A stretch of 64,000 nt of DNA. Origin: Mycolicibacterium pulveris. Lineage in GTDB: Bacteria > Actinomycetota > Actinomycetes > Mycobacteriales > Mycobacteriaceae. Of this stretch, positions 55,392-64,000 are shown piece by piece. The position numbers and the translations under genes were made by a program. The stretch lies in the NCBI RefSeq assembly GCF_010725725.1, contig NZ_AP022599.1, positions 3,782,001 to 3,846,000 on the forward strand, written 5' to 3'. The notes below the pieces were generated by a model. It searched no databases and had not been told where the DNA came from. It worked only from the letters and a program-made list of their open reading frames with translations. Every line of letters begins with the position of its first letter. Positions within the stretch are counted from its first letter, which is position 1.

Positions 55392-56311
55392 TGCTCCGCG
55401 AGGTGATCGACGCCGCTGAGGCGGCGCTCGCCGACGCGGGGGTCGCATCGCCGCGCGCCGATGCGGAACTGCTCGCCGCCCACGCCGCGGGCACCGACCG
55501 CGGACGGCTCGCGCTCACCCGGCCCGATCCCGCGTTCGTCGATCGCTACCGCGGGCTCGTCGCCCGACGGGCCAAACGAGTGCCGTTGCAGCACATCACC
55601 GGCAGCGCGGCGTTCGGACCGGTCACCGTCAGCGTCGGGCCCGGCGTGTTCATTCCCAGGCCGGAGACCGAGTCGCTGCTGGAATGGGCTGTGGCACAAC
55701 CGTTGTTGCGCGAACGTTCCGTACCGCTCGAATTTCCGGGAGAAATTCGAGCGGTAAGGAACGTTCGGCCCCCGGTGATCGTCGATCTGTGCACCGGCTC
55801 CGGTGCCTTGGCGCTGGCGCTCGCGAAGGCCGTGCCCGGCGCGCGCGTCATCGCCGTGGATGACTCCGACGACGCGCTCGACTATGCCCGCCGCAACCTG
55901 GCAGGCACCGGTGTCGAACTGATTCGCGCCGACGTGACCCAGCCCGGTCTGCTGCCCGAATTCGACGGGCAAGTCGATCTCGTGGTTGCCAACCCCCCGT
56001 ACATTCCTGAGGGAGCCGAACTGGAAGCCGAAGTGGCCGAACATGATCCAGCGCATGCGCTGTTCGGCGGACCCGACGGGATGGTGGTCATCAACGCCGT
56101 CATAGACCTCGCTGGACGGTGGCTGAGCGACGGCGGTCGGTGCGCGGTGGAACACGACGACACCACGTCGGCGCGCACCGTCGACGCGTTCAGCCGGACC
56201 GGTCAGTTCGACTCGGTCACCGCCCGTCACGACCTGGCCGGACGGCCCCGGTTCGTCACCGCGACCCGCAACCGCAGGCAGGAAGGGACCGGTCATGGCC
56301 GAGCTGTTTGA
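55388..56311 (+). CDS. prmC: Release factor glutamine methyltransferase, carrying a 19-codon palindromic insert
   Basis: 307 residues. The N-terminal helical domain covers about 1-75. The SAM-binding Rossmann domain has [16 protein letters not shown], and the catalytic NPPY motif lies in [14 protein letters not shown]. It methylates the GGQ glutamine of release factors. Residues 108-127 ([20 protein letters not shown]) are encoded by the palindrome at 55711-55767, in the surface link between the helix after FIPRPETES and the first Rossmann strand; removal gives [20 protein letters not shown] second ATG lies one codon in. The end overlaps sua5 by 17 bp. Confidence 0.95.
   Translation: MMLREVIDAAEAALADAGVASPRADAELLAAHAAGTDRGRLALTRPDPAFVDRYRGLVARRAKRVPLQHITGSAAFGPVTVSVGPGVFIPRPETESLLEWAVAQPLLRERSVPLEFPGEIRAVRNVRPPVIVDLCTGSGALALALAKAVPGARVIAVDDSDDALDYARRNLAGTGVELIRADVTQPGLLPEFDGQVDLVVANPPYIPEGAELEAEVAEHDPAHALFGGPDGMVVINAVIDLAGRWLSDGGRCAVEHDDTTSARTVDAFSRTGQFDSVTARHDLAGRPRFVTATRNRRQEGTGHGRAV
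55711..55767. repeat. 57-bp palindromic element inserted in frame in prmC (copy 2)
   Basis: The 26-nt arms (55711-55736 and 55742-55767) pair with one mismatch around a 5-nt loop. The total length is again 57 nt. The outer ten bases on each side are identical to copy 1 (3313-3369); near the centre copy 1 has GAGATTTC and copy 2 GAATTTC, with the matching change on the other arm. prmC reads it one base later than the ABC gene reads copy 1. The flanks GCG and GCC are the same in both. Confidence 0.95.
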
Positions 56312-56948
56312 CTGCACCGACCCTGACCAGCGCGCGGCCGGAATCGCCTCGGCCATAAGTGCTTTGAAGGGCGGTCAGCTTGTCGTGCTGCCCACCGACA
56401 CGGTGTACGGCATCGGCGCGGACGCCTTCGACAACGACGCCGTCGCTGCCTTGCTGGCCGCCAAGGGCCGTGGTCGCGACATGCCGGTACCGGTGCTCGT
56501 CGGGTCTTGGCACACGATCGAGGGGCTGGTGTACAACGTTCCGGCGGCCGCGCGTGAACTCATCCGCGCGTTCTGGCCAGGGGCGCTGAGCCTCGTGGTG
56601 CGTCAAGCCCCGTCGCTGCAATGGGATCTCGGTGACGCACACGGCACCGTCATGCTGCGCATGCCGCTGCACCCGGTGGCCATCGAGTTGCTGCGCGAGG
56701 TCGGACCGATGGCGGTGTCGAGCGCGAACACCTCGGGTCGGCCGCCCGCCGTCACGGTCGCGGAGGCGCGCGACCAACTCGGCGAGCGGGTGCAGGTCTA
56801 CCTCGACGCCGGGCCCTCCGCGCAGCAGTCCGCCTCGACCATCGTCGACCTCACCGGGGCGAGCCCGCGGGTGCTGCGCCAGGGCCCGATCACGGTGGAG
56901 GCCGTCGCCAAGGTTCTCGACACGGACCCCTCGGCGCTGACGGAATGA
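56295..56948 (+). CDS. L-threonylcarbamoyladenylate synthase (Sua5/TsaC family, Rv1301 homologue)
   Basis: 217 residues. The YrdC-type core begins IASAISALKGGQLVVLPTDTVYGIGADAF, followed by the KGRGRDMPVPVLVG and SSANTSGRPPA segments that bind threonine and ATP. It makes the threonylcarbamoyl-AMP used for the t6A modification of tRNAs. It lacks the long C-terminal Sua5 domain, so it is of TsaC length. The start is 17 nt inside prmC. Confidence 0.94.
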   Translation: MAELFDCTDPDQRAAGIASAISALKGGQLVVLPTDTVYGIGADAFDNDAVAALLAAKGRGRDMPVPVLVGSWHTIEGLVYNVPAAARELIRAFWPGALSLVVRQAPSLQWDLGDAHGTVMLRMPLHPVAIELLREVGPMAVSSANTSGRPPAVTVAEARDQLGERVQVYLDAGPSAQQSASTIVDLTGASPRVLRQGPITVEAVAKVLDTDPSALTE

Positions 56949-56965
56949 GCTGAGCCGACGTGGCA

Positions 56966-56971
56966 TACGGT
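56966..56971 (+). promoter_or_regulatory. -10 hexamer for leaderless wecA
   Basis: TACGGT is followed by 6 nt and the ATG at 56978. It would give a leaderless mRNA, and supports that ATG over the GTG at 56960. Confidence 0.45.
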
Positions 56972-56977
56972 GCATCG

Positions 56978-58168
56978 ATGGGCTACGCGACCGACACCGT
57001 GCTCGCGCTCAACGAGCGCGGCGCGGGGGTCCCGCTTCGCGAACTGGCCCTCGTCGGGCTGACCGCGGCGATCATCACCTACTTCGCGACCGGCTGGGTC
57101 CGGGTGCTGGCCCGGCGGTTCGGCGCCGTGGCCTACCCGCGTGAGCGCGACGTGCATCTGCAGCCGACCCCGCGAATGGGTGGGTTGGCAATGTATGTCG
57201 GGGTGGTGGCGGCCGTGTTGCTGGCATCGCAGCTGCCCGCGTTGACGCGGGGCTTCGTCTACTCGTCGGGGATGCCCGCGGTGGTGGTGGCAGGCGGGTT
57301 GATCATGGCCATCGGGCTGATCGACGACCGTTGGGGACTCGACGCGCTGACGAAGTTCGCCGGCCAGATCACCGCCGCCAGCGTGTTGGTCACCATGGGG
57401 GTCGCCTGGAGCGTGCTGTACATCCCGTTCGGTGGCGTCGGCACCATCGTGCTCGACCAGGTGTCGTCGATCCTGCTCACGCTCGCGCTGACCGTGGCGG
57501 TCGTCAACGCCATGAACTTCGTCGACGGGCTCGACGGGCTGGCCGCCGGCCTCGGGCTGATCACCGCGTCGGCGATCTGCATCTTCTCGATCGGGCTGCT
57601 GCGCGATCACGGCGGCGACGTGCTGTTCTATCCGCCCGCCGTCATTTCGGTGGTGCTCGCCGGCGCCTGCCTGGGCTTCCTGCCTCACAATTTCCACCCC
57701 GCCAAGATCTTCATGGGCGACTCCGGTTCGATGCTGATCGGTTTGATGCTCGCGGCGGCGTCGACCACGGCGGCAGGGCCCATCTCGCAGACCGCATACG
57801 GTGCGCGCGACGTGTTCGCGCTGCTGTCGCCGTTCTTGTTGGTCGTGGCGGTGATGTTCGTGCCCGCGTTGGACATGCTGCTGGCGATCGTGCGCCGCAC
57901 CCGCGCCGGCCGCAGCCCGTTCAGCCCGGACAAGATGCACCTGCATCACCGGCTGCTTCAGATCGGCCACTCGCATCGGCGGGTCGTCCTGCTCATCTAC
58001 CTCTGGGTCGGCATCGTCGCCCTGGGTGCGGCCAGCACGATCTTCTTCGATCCGCGCTACAGCGGGGTGGTCATGCTGGCGGCGATTCTGGTCGCGATCG
58101 TCGTCACGGTGATCCCCCTCCTGCGGCGCCGAAACGGCCAGTGGGCCGAGGTATACGACGGTAAGTAG
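56978..58168 (+). CDS. wecA: Decaprenyl-phosphate GlcNAc-1-phosphate transferase WecA (Rfe)
   Basis: 396 residues with about eleven membrane segments. Catalytic motifs of the family are present: PTPRMGGLAM, AIGLIDDRWGLD, NAMNFVDGLDGLAAG, FMGDSGSMLIG and the cytoplasmic HLHHRLLQIGHSHRR. It starts the linker unit that joins arabinogalactan to peptidoglycan. A GTG start at 56960 would add six residues. The gene ends the prfA-prmC-sua5 group, ahead of the atp operon, as in M. tuberculosis. Confidence 0.95.
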   Translation: MGYATDTVLALNERGAGVPLRELALVGLTAAIITYFATGWVRVLARRFGAVAYPRERDVHLQPTPRMGGLAMYVGVVAAVLLASQLPALTRGFVYSSGMPAVVVAGGLIMAIGLIDDRWGLDALTKFAGQITAASVLVTMGVAWSVLYIPFGGVGTIVLDQVSSILLTLALTVAVVNAMNFVDGLDGLAAGLGLITASAICIFSIGLLRDHGGDVLFYPPAVISVVLAGACLGFLPHNFHPAKIFMGDSGSMLIGLMLAAASTTAAGPISQTAYGARDVFALLSPFLLVVAVMFVPALDMLLAIVRRTRAGRSPFSPDKMHLHHRLLQIGHSHRRVVLLIYLWVGIVALGAASTIFFDPRYSGVVMLAAILVAIVVTVIPLLRRRNGQWAEVYDGK

Positions 58169-58199
58169 TAGGCCCCGTTTTAGGCCTTCGACCATGTGT

Positions 58200-58205
58200 T
58201 AGGGT
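58200..58205 (+). promoter_or_regulatory. -10 hexamer of the atp operon
   Basis: TAGGGT precedes a gene-poor leader of about 200 nt in front of the first atp gene. The transcription start would be near 58212. No clear -35 was seen. Confidence 0.4.
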
Positions 58206-58305
58206 GAAAAATCAGAACCCGAAAAACCTCGCGGGTTGCCGGCCCCGGACCCCTCGGTTCACGGCCGAGCGGACCGGTACAACGACCGACAAAGGGAGCT
58301 GCCGC

Positions 58306-58416
58306 TTGGGTGAATCCAGTGCGCCGGACACGCTCCGATACGCTCATGGCGCCAAGCACTGGAACGTTGGATCATTCGGCAACTTCTGGGACCGCGGGAT
58401 CGAGGTGACTTTGTGA
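58306..58416 (+). CDS. Possible 36-codon leader ORF coupled to the atp operon
   Basis: TTG 58306 has a good SD (AAAGGGAG, 58291-58298) 7 nt upstream. It opens a frame of 36 codons whose stop overlaps the GTG of the next gene (GTGA). The predicted peptide ends in [20 protein letters not shown] and has no membrane segment. Third-position GC (about 70%) is lower than in neighbouring genes, so coding is uncertain. It may be a leader peptide that sets translation of the atp genes. No family is recognised. Confidence 0.4.
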   Translation: MGESSAPDTLRYAHGAKHWNVGSFGNFWDRGIEVTL

Positions 58417-58862
58417 CGACGCCAGCGCACGACGCGCCGTTGGTACTGCCGTCGGTTGCGTTCCGGCCGTTGCGCCTGGCGGCAATCTGCGCGGTGCTCG
58501 CCGGACTCGGCACATTGGCGGCGGCGCTTCTCGGCCACCTGATGGTCGGGGTGTTCTTCGGGATCGGCCTCGCGCTCGGTCTGGTGAACGCCCTCCTGGT
58601 GCGGCGGTCGGCCACCAACATCACGTCGCAGCCCCATCCGCTGAAAAGCAAGATGGCGCTGAATTCCGCGACGCGCCTGATGATCTTGACCATCATCGGG
58701 CTCGCCATCGCGTTCATCTTCCGGCCCGCTGGTCTCGGCGTCGTCTTCGGCATGGCCCTGTTCCAGATGCTGCTCGTCTTCACAACCACGCTGCCCGTGG
58801 CGAAGAAACTGCGGGCGGGCGGCGCCGCTGACGGATTCGAAGGGGAACCCACACAGCAATGA
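58413..58862 (+). CDS. AtpI-like membrane protein at the head of the atp operon (Rv1303 homologue)
   Basis: 149 residues from GTG, with four membrane segments ([69 protein letters not shown]). It takes the place of AtpI, thought to help c-ring assembly, and is conserved in mycobacteria. The stop overlaps the atpB ATG (ATGA). Confidence 0.9.
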   Translation: MTTPAHDAPLVLPSVAFRPLRLAAICAVLAGLGTLAAALLGHLMVGVFFGIGLALGLVNALLVRRSATNITSQPHPLKSKMALNSATRLMILTIIGLAIAFIFRPAGLGVVFGMALFQMLLVFTTTLPVAKKLRAGGAADGFEGEPTQQ

Positions 58863-59614
58863 CCCAGAACATCCTGGCCGCCGACTCCGGAATCCACGTC
58901 GGCACGCACACCACCGCCAACTGGTTCGGGCTGACGGTCAACACCGACACGATGTTGTCCGCCACCATCGCCGCGGTGATCGTGCTGGCGCTCGCGTTCT
59001 ATCTCCGCGCCAAGGTCACCTCCACCGGCGTCCCCACCGGTGTTCAGTTGTTCTGGGAAGGCATTACGATCCAGGCGCGCAACCAGATCGAGTCGGCGAT
59101 CGGGATGCGTATCGCGCCGTTCGTGCTGCCGCTCGCGGTGACGCTGTTCGCCTACATCCTCATCGCCAACTGGCTGTCGGTGTTCCCGTGGCAGTACTCG
59201 GACGAGACCGGCATCCATGAGCTGCTCAAGCCGGCCGCCGCCGACATCAACTTCGTGCTGGCGCTGGGCCTGTTCGTGTTCATCTGCTACCACGCGGCCG
59301 GCTTCTGGCGCCGCGGCCTCATCGGCCACCCGCTGCGGCTGCTCAAGGGGCACGTGGCCTTCCTGGCGCCGATCAACCTCGTCGAAGAGATCGCCAAGCC
59401 GATCTCACTGTCCTTGCGACTTTTCGGCAACGTGTTCGCCGGCGGCATCATGGTCACGATCATCGCGTTGTTCCCGGCCTACATCATGTGGGCGCCCAAC
59501 GCGCTGTGGAAGTCTTTCGAACTGTTCATCGGTGCCATCCAGGCGTTCATCTTCGCGCTGCTGACGATCCTGTACTTCGGTCAGTCCATGGAGCTCGAAG
59601 ACGAACACCACTAA
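58859..59614 (+). CDS. atpB: ATP synthase subunit a
   Basis: 251 residues with about six membrane segments. The proton-path helix [23 protein letters not shown] carries the essential Arg next to the c-ring. The C-terminal helix ends [25 protein letters not shown]. It starts in the stop of the AtpI-like gene (ATGA). Confidence 0.98.
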   Translation: MTQNILAADSGIHVGTHTTANWFGLTVNTDTMLSATIAAVIVLALAFYLRAKVTSTGVPTGVQLFWEGITIQARNQIESAIGMRIAPFVLPLAVTLFAYILIANWLSVFPWQYSDETGIHELLKPAAADINFVLALGLFVFICYHAAGFWRRGLIGHPLRLLKGHVAFLAPINLVEEIAKPISLSLRLFGNVFAGGIMVTIIALFPAYIMWAPNALWKSFELFIGAIQAFIFALLTILYFGQSMELEDEHH

Positions 59615-59640
59615 CCCGTAAACGCTCGACAACCTGGTAG

Positions 59641-59919
<279 letters not shown>

Positions 59920-59927
59920 TCGACGCC

Positions 59928-60443
59928 ATGGTGGACCTCAGCACTACCGTCTTGGCGGCAGAGGAAGGTAGCGGCAACTTCCTGCTGCCCAACGGCACCT
60001 TCTTCTTCGTGCTGATCCTCTTCCTGATCGTGCTCGGCGTGATCAGCAAATGGGTTGTGCCGCCGATCAGCAAGGTGCTGCACGAGCGCGAGGCGATGAT
60101 CGCCAAGACGGTCGAAGACAACCGGCGCGCAGCACAACTACGCGCTGCTGCCGAAGCCGATTACCTCAAGGTGATGGGTGAGGCTCGCCGGGAAGCGACC
60201 GACATTCGCGAAGAGGCCCGTGCCGAGGGTCGCCAGATCGTCGAGGACGCGCGCGCCCGCGCCAACGCCGAGGTCTCGACGTTGCTCCAGCAGGCCAACA
60301 CCGAACTGACCGAGCAGTCCCGCGCTTTGACCGCTGAGCTGCAGACGTCGGTGGAGACGTTGGCGGCAAGCCTGGCCAGCCGGGTGCTCGGGGTCGACGT
60401 GACCACGCGCACGGTGCCGGCCACGACGGGTCAAGGACGGTAA
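59928..60443 (+). CDS. atpF: ATP synthase subunit b
   Basis: 171 residues. One N-terminal membrane helix ([23 protein letters not shown]) is followed by a long charged helix for the peripheral stalk. It partners with the b' part of the AtpH fusion to form the stator. Confidence 0.96.
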   Translation: MVDLSTTVLAAEEGSGNFLLPNGTFFFVLILFLIVLGVISKWVVPPISKVLHEREAMIAKTVEDNRRAAQLRAAAEADYLKVMGEARREATDIREEARAEGRQIVEDARARANAEVSTLLQQANTELTEQSRALTAELQTSVETLAASLASRVLGVDVTTRTVPATTGQGR

Positions 60444-60447
60444 CCCA

Positions 60448-61779
60448 GTGTCGACCTTCATCGGACAGCTGATCGGCTTCGCGATCATCGTCTTCGGCAT
60501 CACGAAGTGGGTGGTGCCGCTGGTGCGCCGGATGATGCAGCAGCAGCAGGAGAACGTGCGCACCCAGCTCGCCGAGCACGCCGAGGCGGAGAAGAAAGTC
60601 GCGGAGGCCGATTCCGAGCACGCCAAGGCGTTGGAGGAAGCCAAGGCCGAAGCGGCCAAGGTGGTCGAGGAGGCGCGCCACGACGCCGAGAAGATCGCCG
60701 AGCAGCTGCGGAATCAAGCCGATCTTGAGCTTGAGCGCATCAAAACCCAAGGTGCACAACAAATTCAGTTGCTACGCCAGCAGCTGATTCGGGAGCTGCG
60801 CCAAAGCCTGGGTGCCGAATCCGTGCACCGCGCCGGAGATCTGGTGCGCGAGTTCGTCTCCGACTCGTCCGAGCAGTCCGCAACGGTCGACCGTTTCCTT
60901 TCCGAACTCGACGAAATGGCGCCGTCCAGCACGGTGTTCACCGATGCCGCCACGGCGAAACTGCGCGCGGCCAGCCGGGAGTCGATCACCAAGGTCGTCG
61001 ATCGGTTCGATGAGACGGTTGCGGGCAGCGAGGCCGACACGCTGACCGGCTTGGCCGACGACCTGGTTTCGATCGTGAAACTGCTGCGTGCCGAAGCCGT
61101 GCTGGCCAGGCACCTGGCCGACCCGTCCGCAGACGCCGGCCCCAAGACCGCGCTGGCCGAACGGCTGCTGTCCGGCAAAGTGTCGGACTCGGCGCTGGAC
61201 ATCGTCAAAACCGCTGTCTCACAACGCTGGTCGACGACCTCGGATCTGGCCCACGGCTTGCAGCACATCGCCAGGCTGGCGTTGTTGGTCCGTGCCGAGC
61301 GCGAAGGCCAGATCGAGGACGTCGAAGACCAGCTCTTCCGATTCAGCCGCGTGCTGGACGCTGAACCGCGGTTGATCAGCTTGCTGAGCGACTTCACGAC
61401 GCCGGCGGAGGGGCGCGTCAAGCTGCTGAACGACGTGCTGCGAGGTCGGGCGAGCAAGAACACCGCCGACCTGCTGCGCCAGACGGTCGAACTTGTGCAC
61501 GGTGAGCGAGCCGATGAGGTGGTCCGCGATCTGGCGAACCTCGCGGTGTCCCGTCGCGGTGAGGTCGTCGCGCACGTCCGTGCCGCCGCGGAACTCTCCG
61601 ATGCCCAGCGCAACCGGCTCACCGAGCTGCTCACCCGCATCTACGCCCATCCGGTGTCGCTTCAGCTCGATGTGGACCCGGCGCTGATCGGCGGGCTGAC
61701 CATCGCCGTCGGTGACGAGGTGATCGACGGATCGCTGGCGTCGAAACTGGCCGCGGCCGAAAGCCACTTGCCCGACTGA
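60448..61779 (+). CDS. atpH: ATP synthase b'-delta fusion subunit
   Basis: 443 residues from GTG. The N-terminal 165 residues are a second b-like subunit, with a membrane helix ([22 protein letters not shown]) and a coiled coil. The C-terminal part is the delta subunit (from about 170, ending [21 protein letters not shown]). This fusion is a hallmark of mycobacteria and related actinobacteria. Confidence 0.97.
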   Translation: MSTFIGQLIGFAIIVFGITKWVVPLVRRMMQQQQENVRTQLAEHAEAEKKVAEADSEHAKALEEAKAEAAKVVEEARHDAEKIAEQLRNQADLELERIKTQGAQQIQLLRQQLIRELRQSLGAESVHRAGDLVREFVSDSSEQSATVDRFLSELDEMAPSSTVFTDAATAKLRAASRESITKVVDRFDETVAGSEADTLTGLADDLVSIVKLLRAEAVLARHLADPSADAGPKTALAERLLSGKVSDSALDIVKTAVSQRWSTTSDLAHGLQHIARLALLVRAEREGQIEDVEDQLFRFSRVLDAEPRLISLLSDFTTPAEGRVKLLNDVLRGRASKNTADLLRQTVELVHGERADEVVRDLANLAVSRRGEVVAHVRAAAELSDAQRNRLTELLTRIYAHPVSLQLDVDPALIGGLTIAVGDEVIDGSLASKLAAAESHLPD

Positions 61780-61823
61780 CCCGATAACACCCAAAGACCC
61801 AGGAAAAAGGAAGACGAAAAGCC

Positions 61824-63473
<1,650 letters not shown>

Positions 63474-63495
63474 GGCTGAAGGGTCCAGTAATCCA

Positions 63496-64000
63496 ATGGC
63501 AGCAACACTGCGCGAACTGCGCGGCAGGATCCGCTCCGCGGGCTCGATCAAGAAGATCACCAAAGCCCAGGAGCTGATCGCCACCTCGCGGATCGCCAAG
63601 GCGCAGGCGCGAGTCGAAGCGGCTCGACCATACGACCGCGAGATCACCAACATGCTCACCGAACTGGCCAGCGCCAGCGCGCTGGACCATCCGTTGCTCG
63701 TCGCACGCGAAAACCCACGACGGGCAGGTGTGCTGGTGGTGTCCTCCGACCGTGGGCTGTGCGGCGCTTACAACGCGAACCTGCTACGCCGGTCCGAGGA
63801 GCTGTTCTCCCTGCTGCGCGAGGAGGGCAAAGAGCCGGTCCTCTACGTCGTGGGCCGAAAAGCGCTCGGCTACTACAGCTTCCGTAACTGGGATGTGACC
63901 GAGGCGTGGACGGGCTTTTCGGAACGTCCCGAGTACGAGAACGCGCAGGAGATCGCGTCGACACTGGTCGATGCGTTCATGGCCGGCGTTGACGACGAAG
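63496..64000 (+). CDS. atpG: ATP synthase subunit gamma, truncated by window end
   Basis: The first 168 codons are visible. The start [24 protein letters not shown] is the N-terminal rotor helix of gamma, and the Rossmann part ([21 protein letters not shown]) follows. The window ends at GVDDE, where mycobacterial gamma carries an extra loop. The gene lies 22 nt after atpA. Confidence 0.96.
   Translation, partial: MAATLRELRGRIRSAGSIKKITKAQELIATSRIAKAQARVEAARPYDREITNMLTELASASALDHPLLVARENPRRAGVLVVSSDRGLCGAYNANLLRRSEELFSLLREEGKEPVLYVVGRKALGYYSFRNWDVTEAWTGFSERPEYENAQEIASTLVDAFMAGVDDE

Overview
The window looks like the chromosome of a Mycolicibacterium-type (rapidly growing) mycobacterium. The sequence is GC-rich and most gene junctions are ATGA or GTGA overlaps. 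Many starts sit 6-8 nt behind a TANNNT hexamer, as in mycobacterial leaderless mRNAs. The core gene order follows the M. tuberculosis Rv1272c-Rv1309 segment: ABC exporter pair, lprB/lprC, SixA-like phosphatase, SbcD/SbcC-like pair, oppABCD, canA, cysD-cysNC, Rrf2 regulator, argS-lysA-hom-thrC-thrB, rho, rpmE, prfA-prmC-sua5-wecA and the atp operon with its b-delta fusion. The species cannot be fixed from the sequence alone; AtpE carries Met at position 63.

Layout. 0-2.5 kb: the end of a small hypothetical gene and a molybdopterin oxidoreductase. 2.6-12 kb: heterodimeric ABC exporter, two lipoproteins, SixA-like phosphatase and the SbcD/SbcC-like pair. 12-18.7 kb: alpha/beta hydrolase and the oligopeptide permease. 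18.8-24.8 kb: an inserted cassette with a small secreted protein, an OmpR/EnvZ-type two-component system, a GT2-GtrA polyprenyl-phosphate glycosyltransferase and an ArnT-like membrane glycosyltransferase. 24.9-30 kb: carbonic anhydrase, thioesterase and the sulfate-activation operon cysD-cysNC-cysQ, followed by an Rrf2 regulator. 30-42.4 kb: an accessory region with a TetR/hydrolase pair, small enzymes, a NarL-type two-component system with a DUF4097 protein, two tandem genes built of 62-residue repeats, an unusually AT-rich gap, and small secreted and membrane proteins. 42.7-49.3 kb: tRNA-Arg(CCG), argS and the aspartate-family amino acid genes. 49.3-58.2 kb: rho, a TetR/fadD insertion, rpmE, prfA, prmC, sua5 and wecA. 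58.2-64 kb: the ATP synthase operon, running off the window inside atpG.

The most unusual feature is a 57-bp near-perfect palindrome present twice, each time inside an open reading frame: the TMD-NBD linker of an ABC exporter subunit (3313-3369) and a loop in prmC (55711-55767). Both copies are exactly 19 codons long and keep the host gene in frame. They are read in different frames, and their arms differ by changes matched on both sides of the hairpin. This resembles the protein-embedded palindromic elements of Rickettsia. I am not aware of such an element described in mycobacteria.

Other points of interest are: AtpE Met63, the residue linked to natural bedaquiline tolerance; a 10+10-bp dyad in front of cysD that may bind the Rrf2 regulator encoded downstream; a strong dyad between a TetR gene and its divergent hydrolase; three 11-bp-spaced CACAG-like repeats before the two-component system; and a possible 36-codon leader ORF coupled to the first atp gene.
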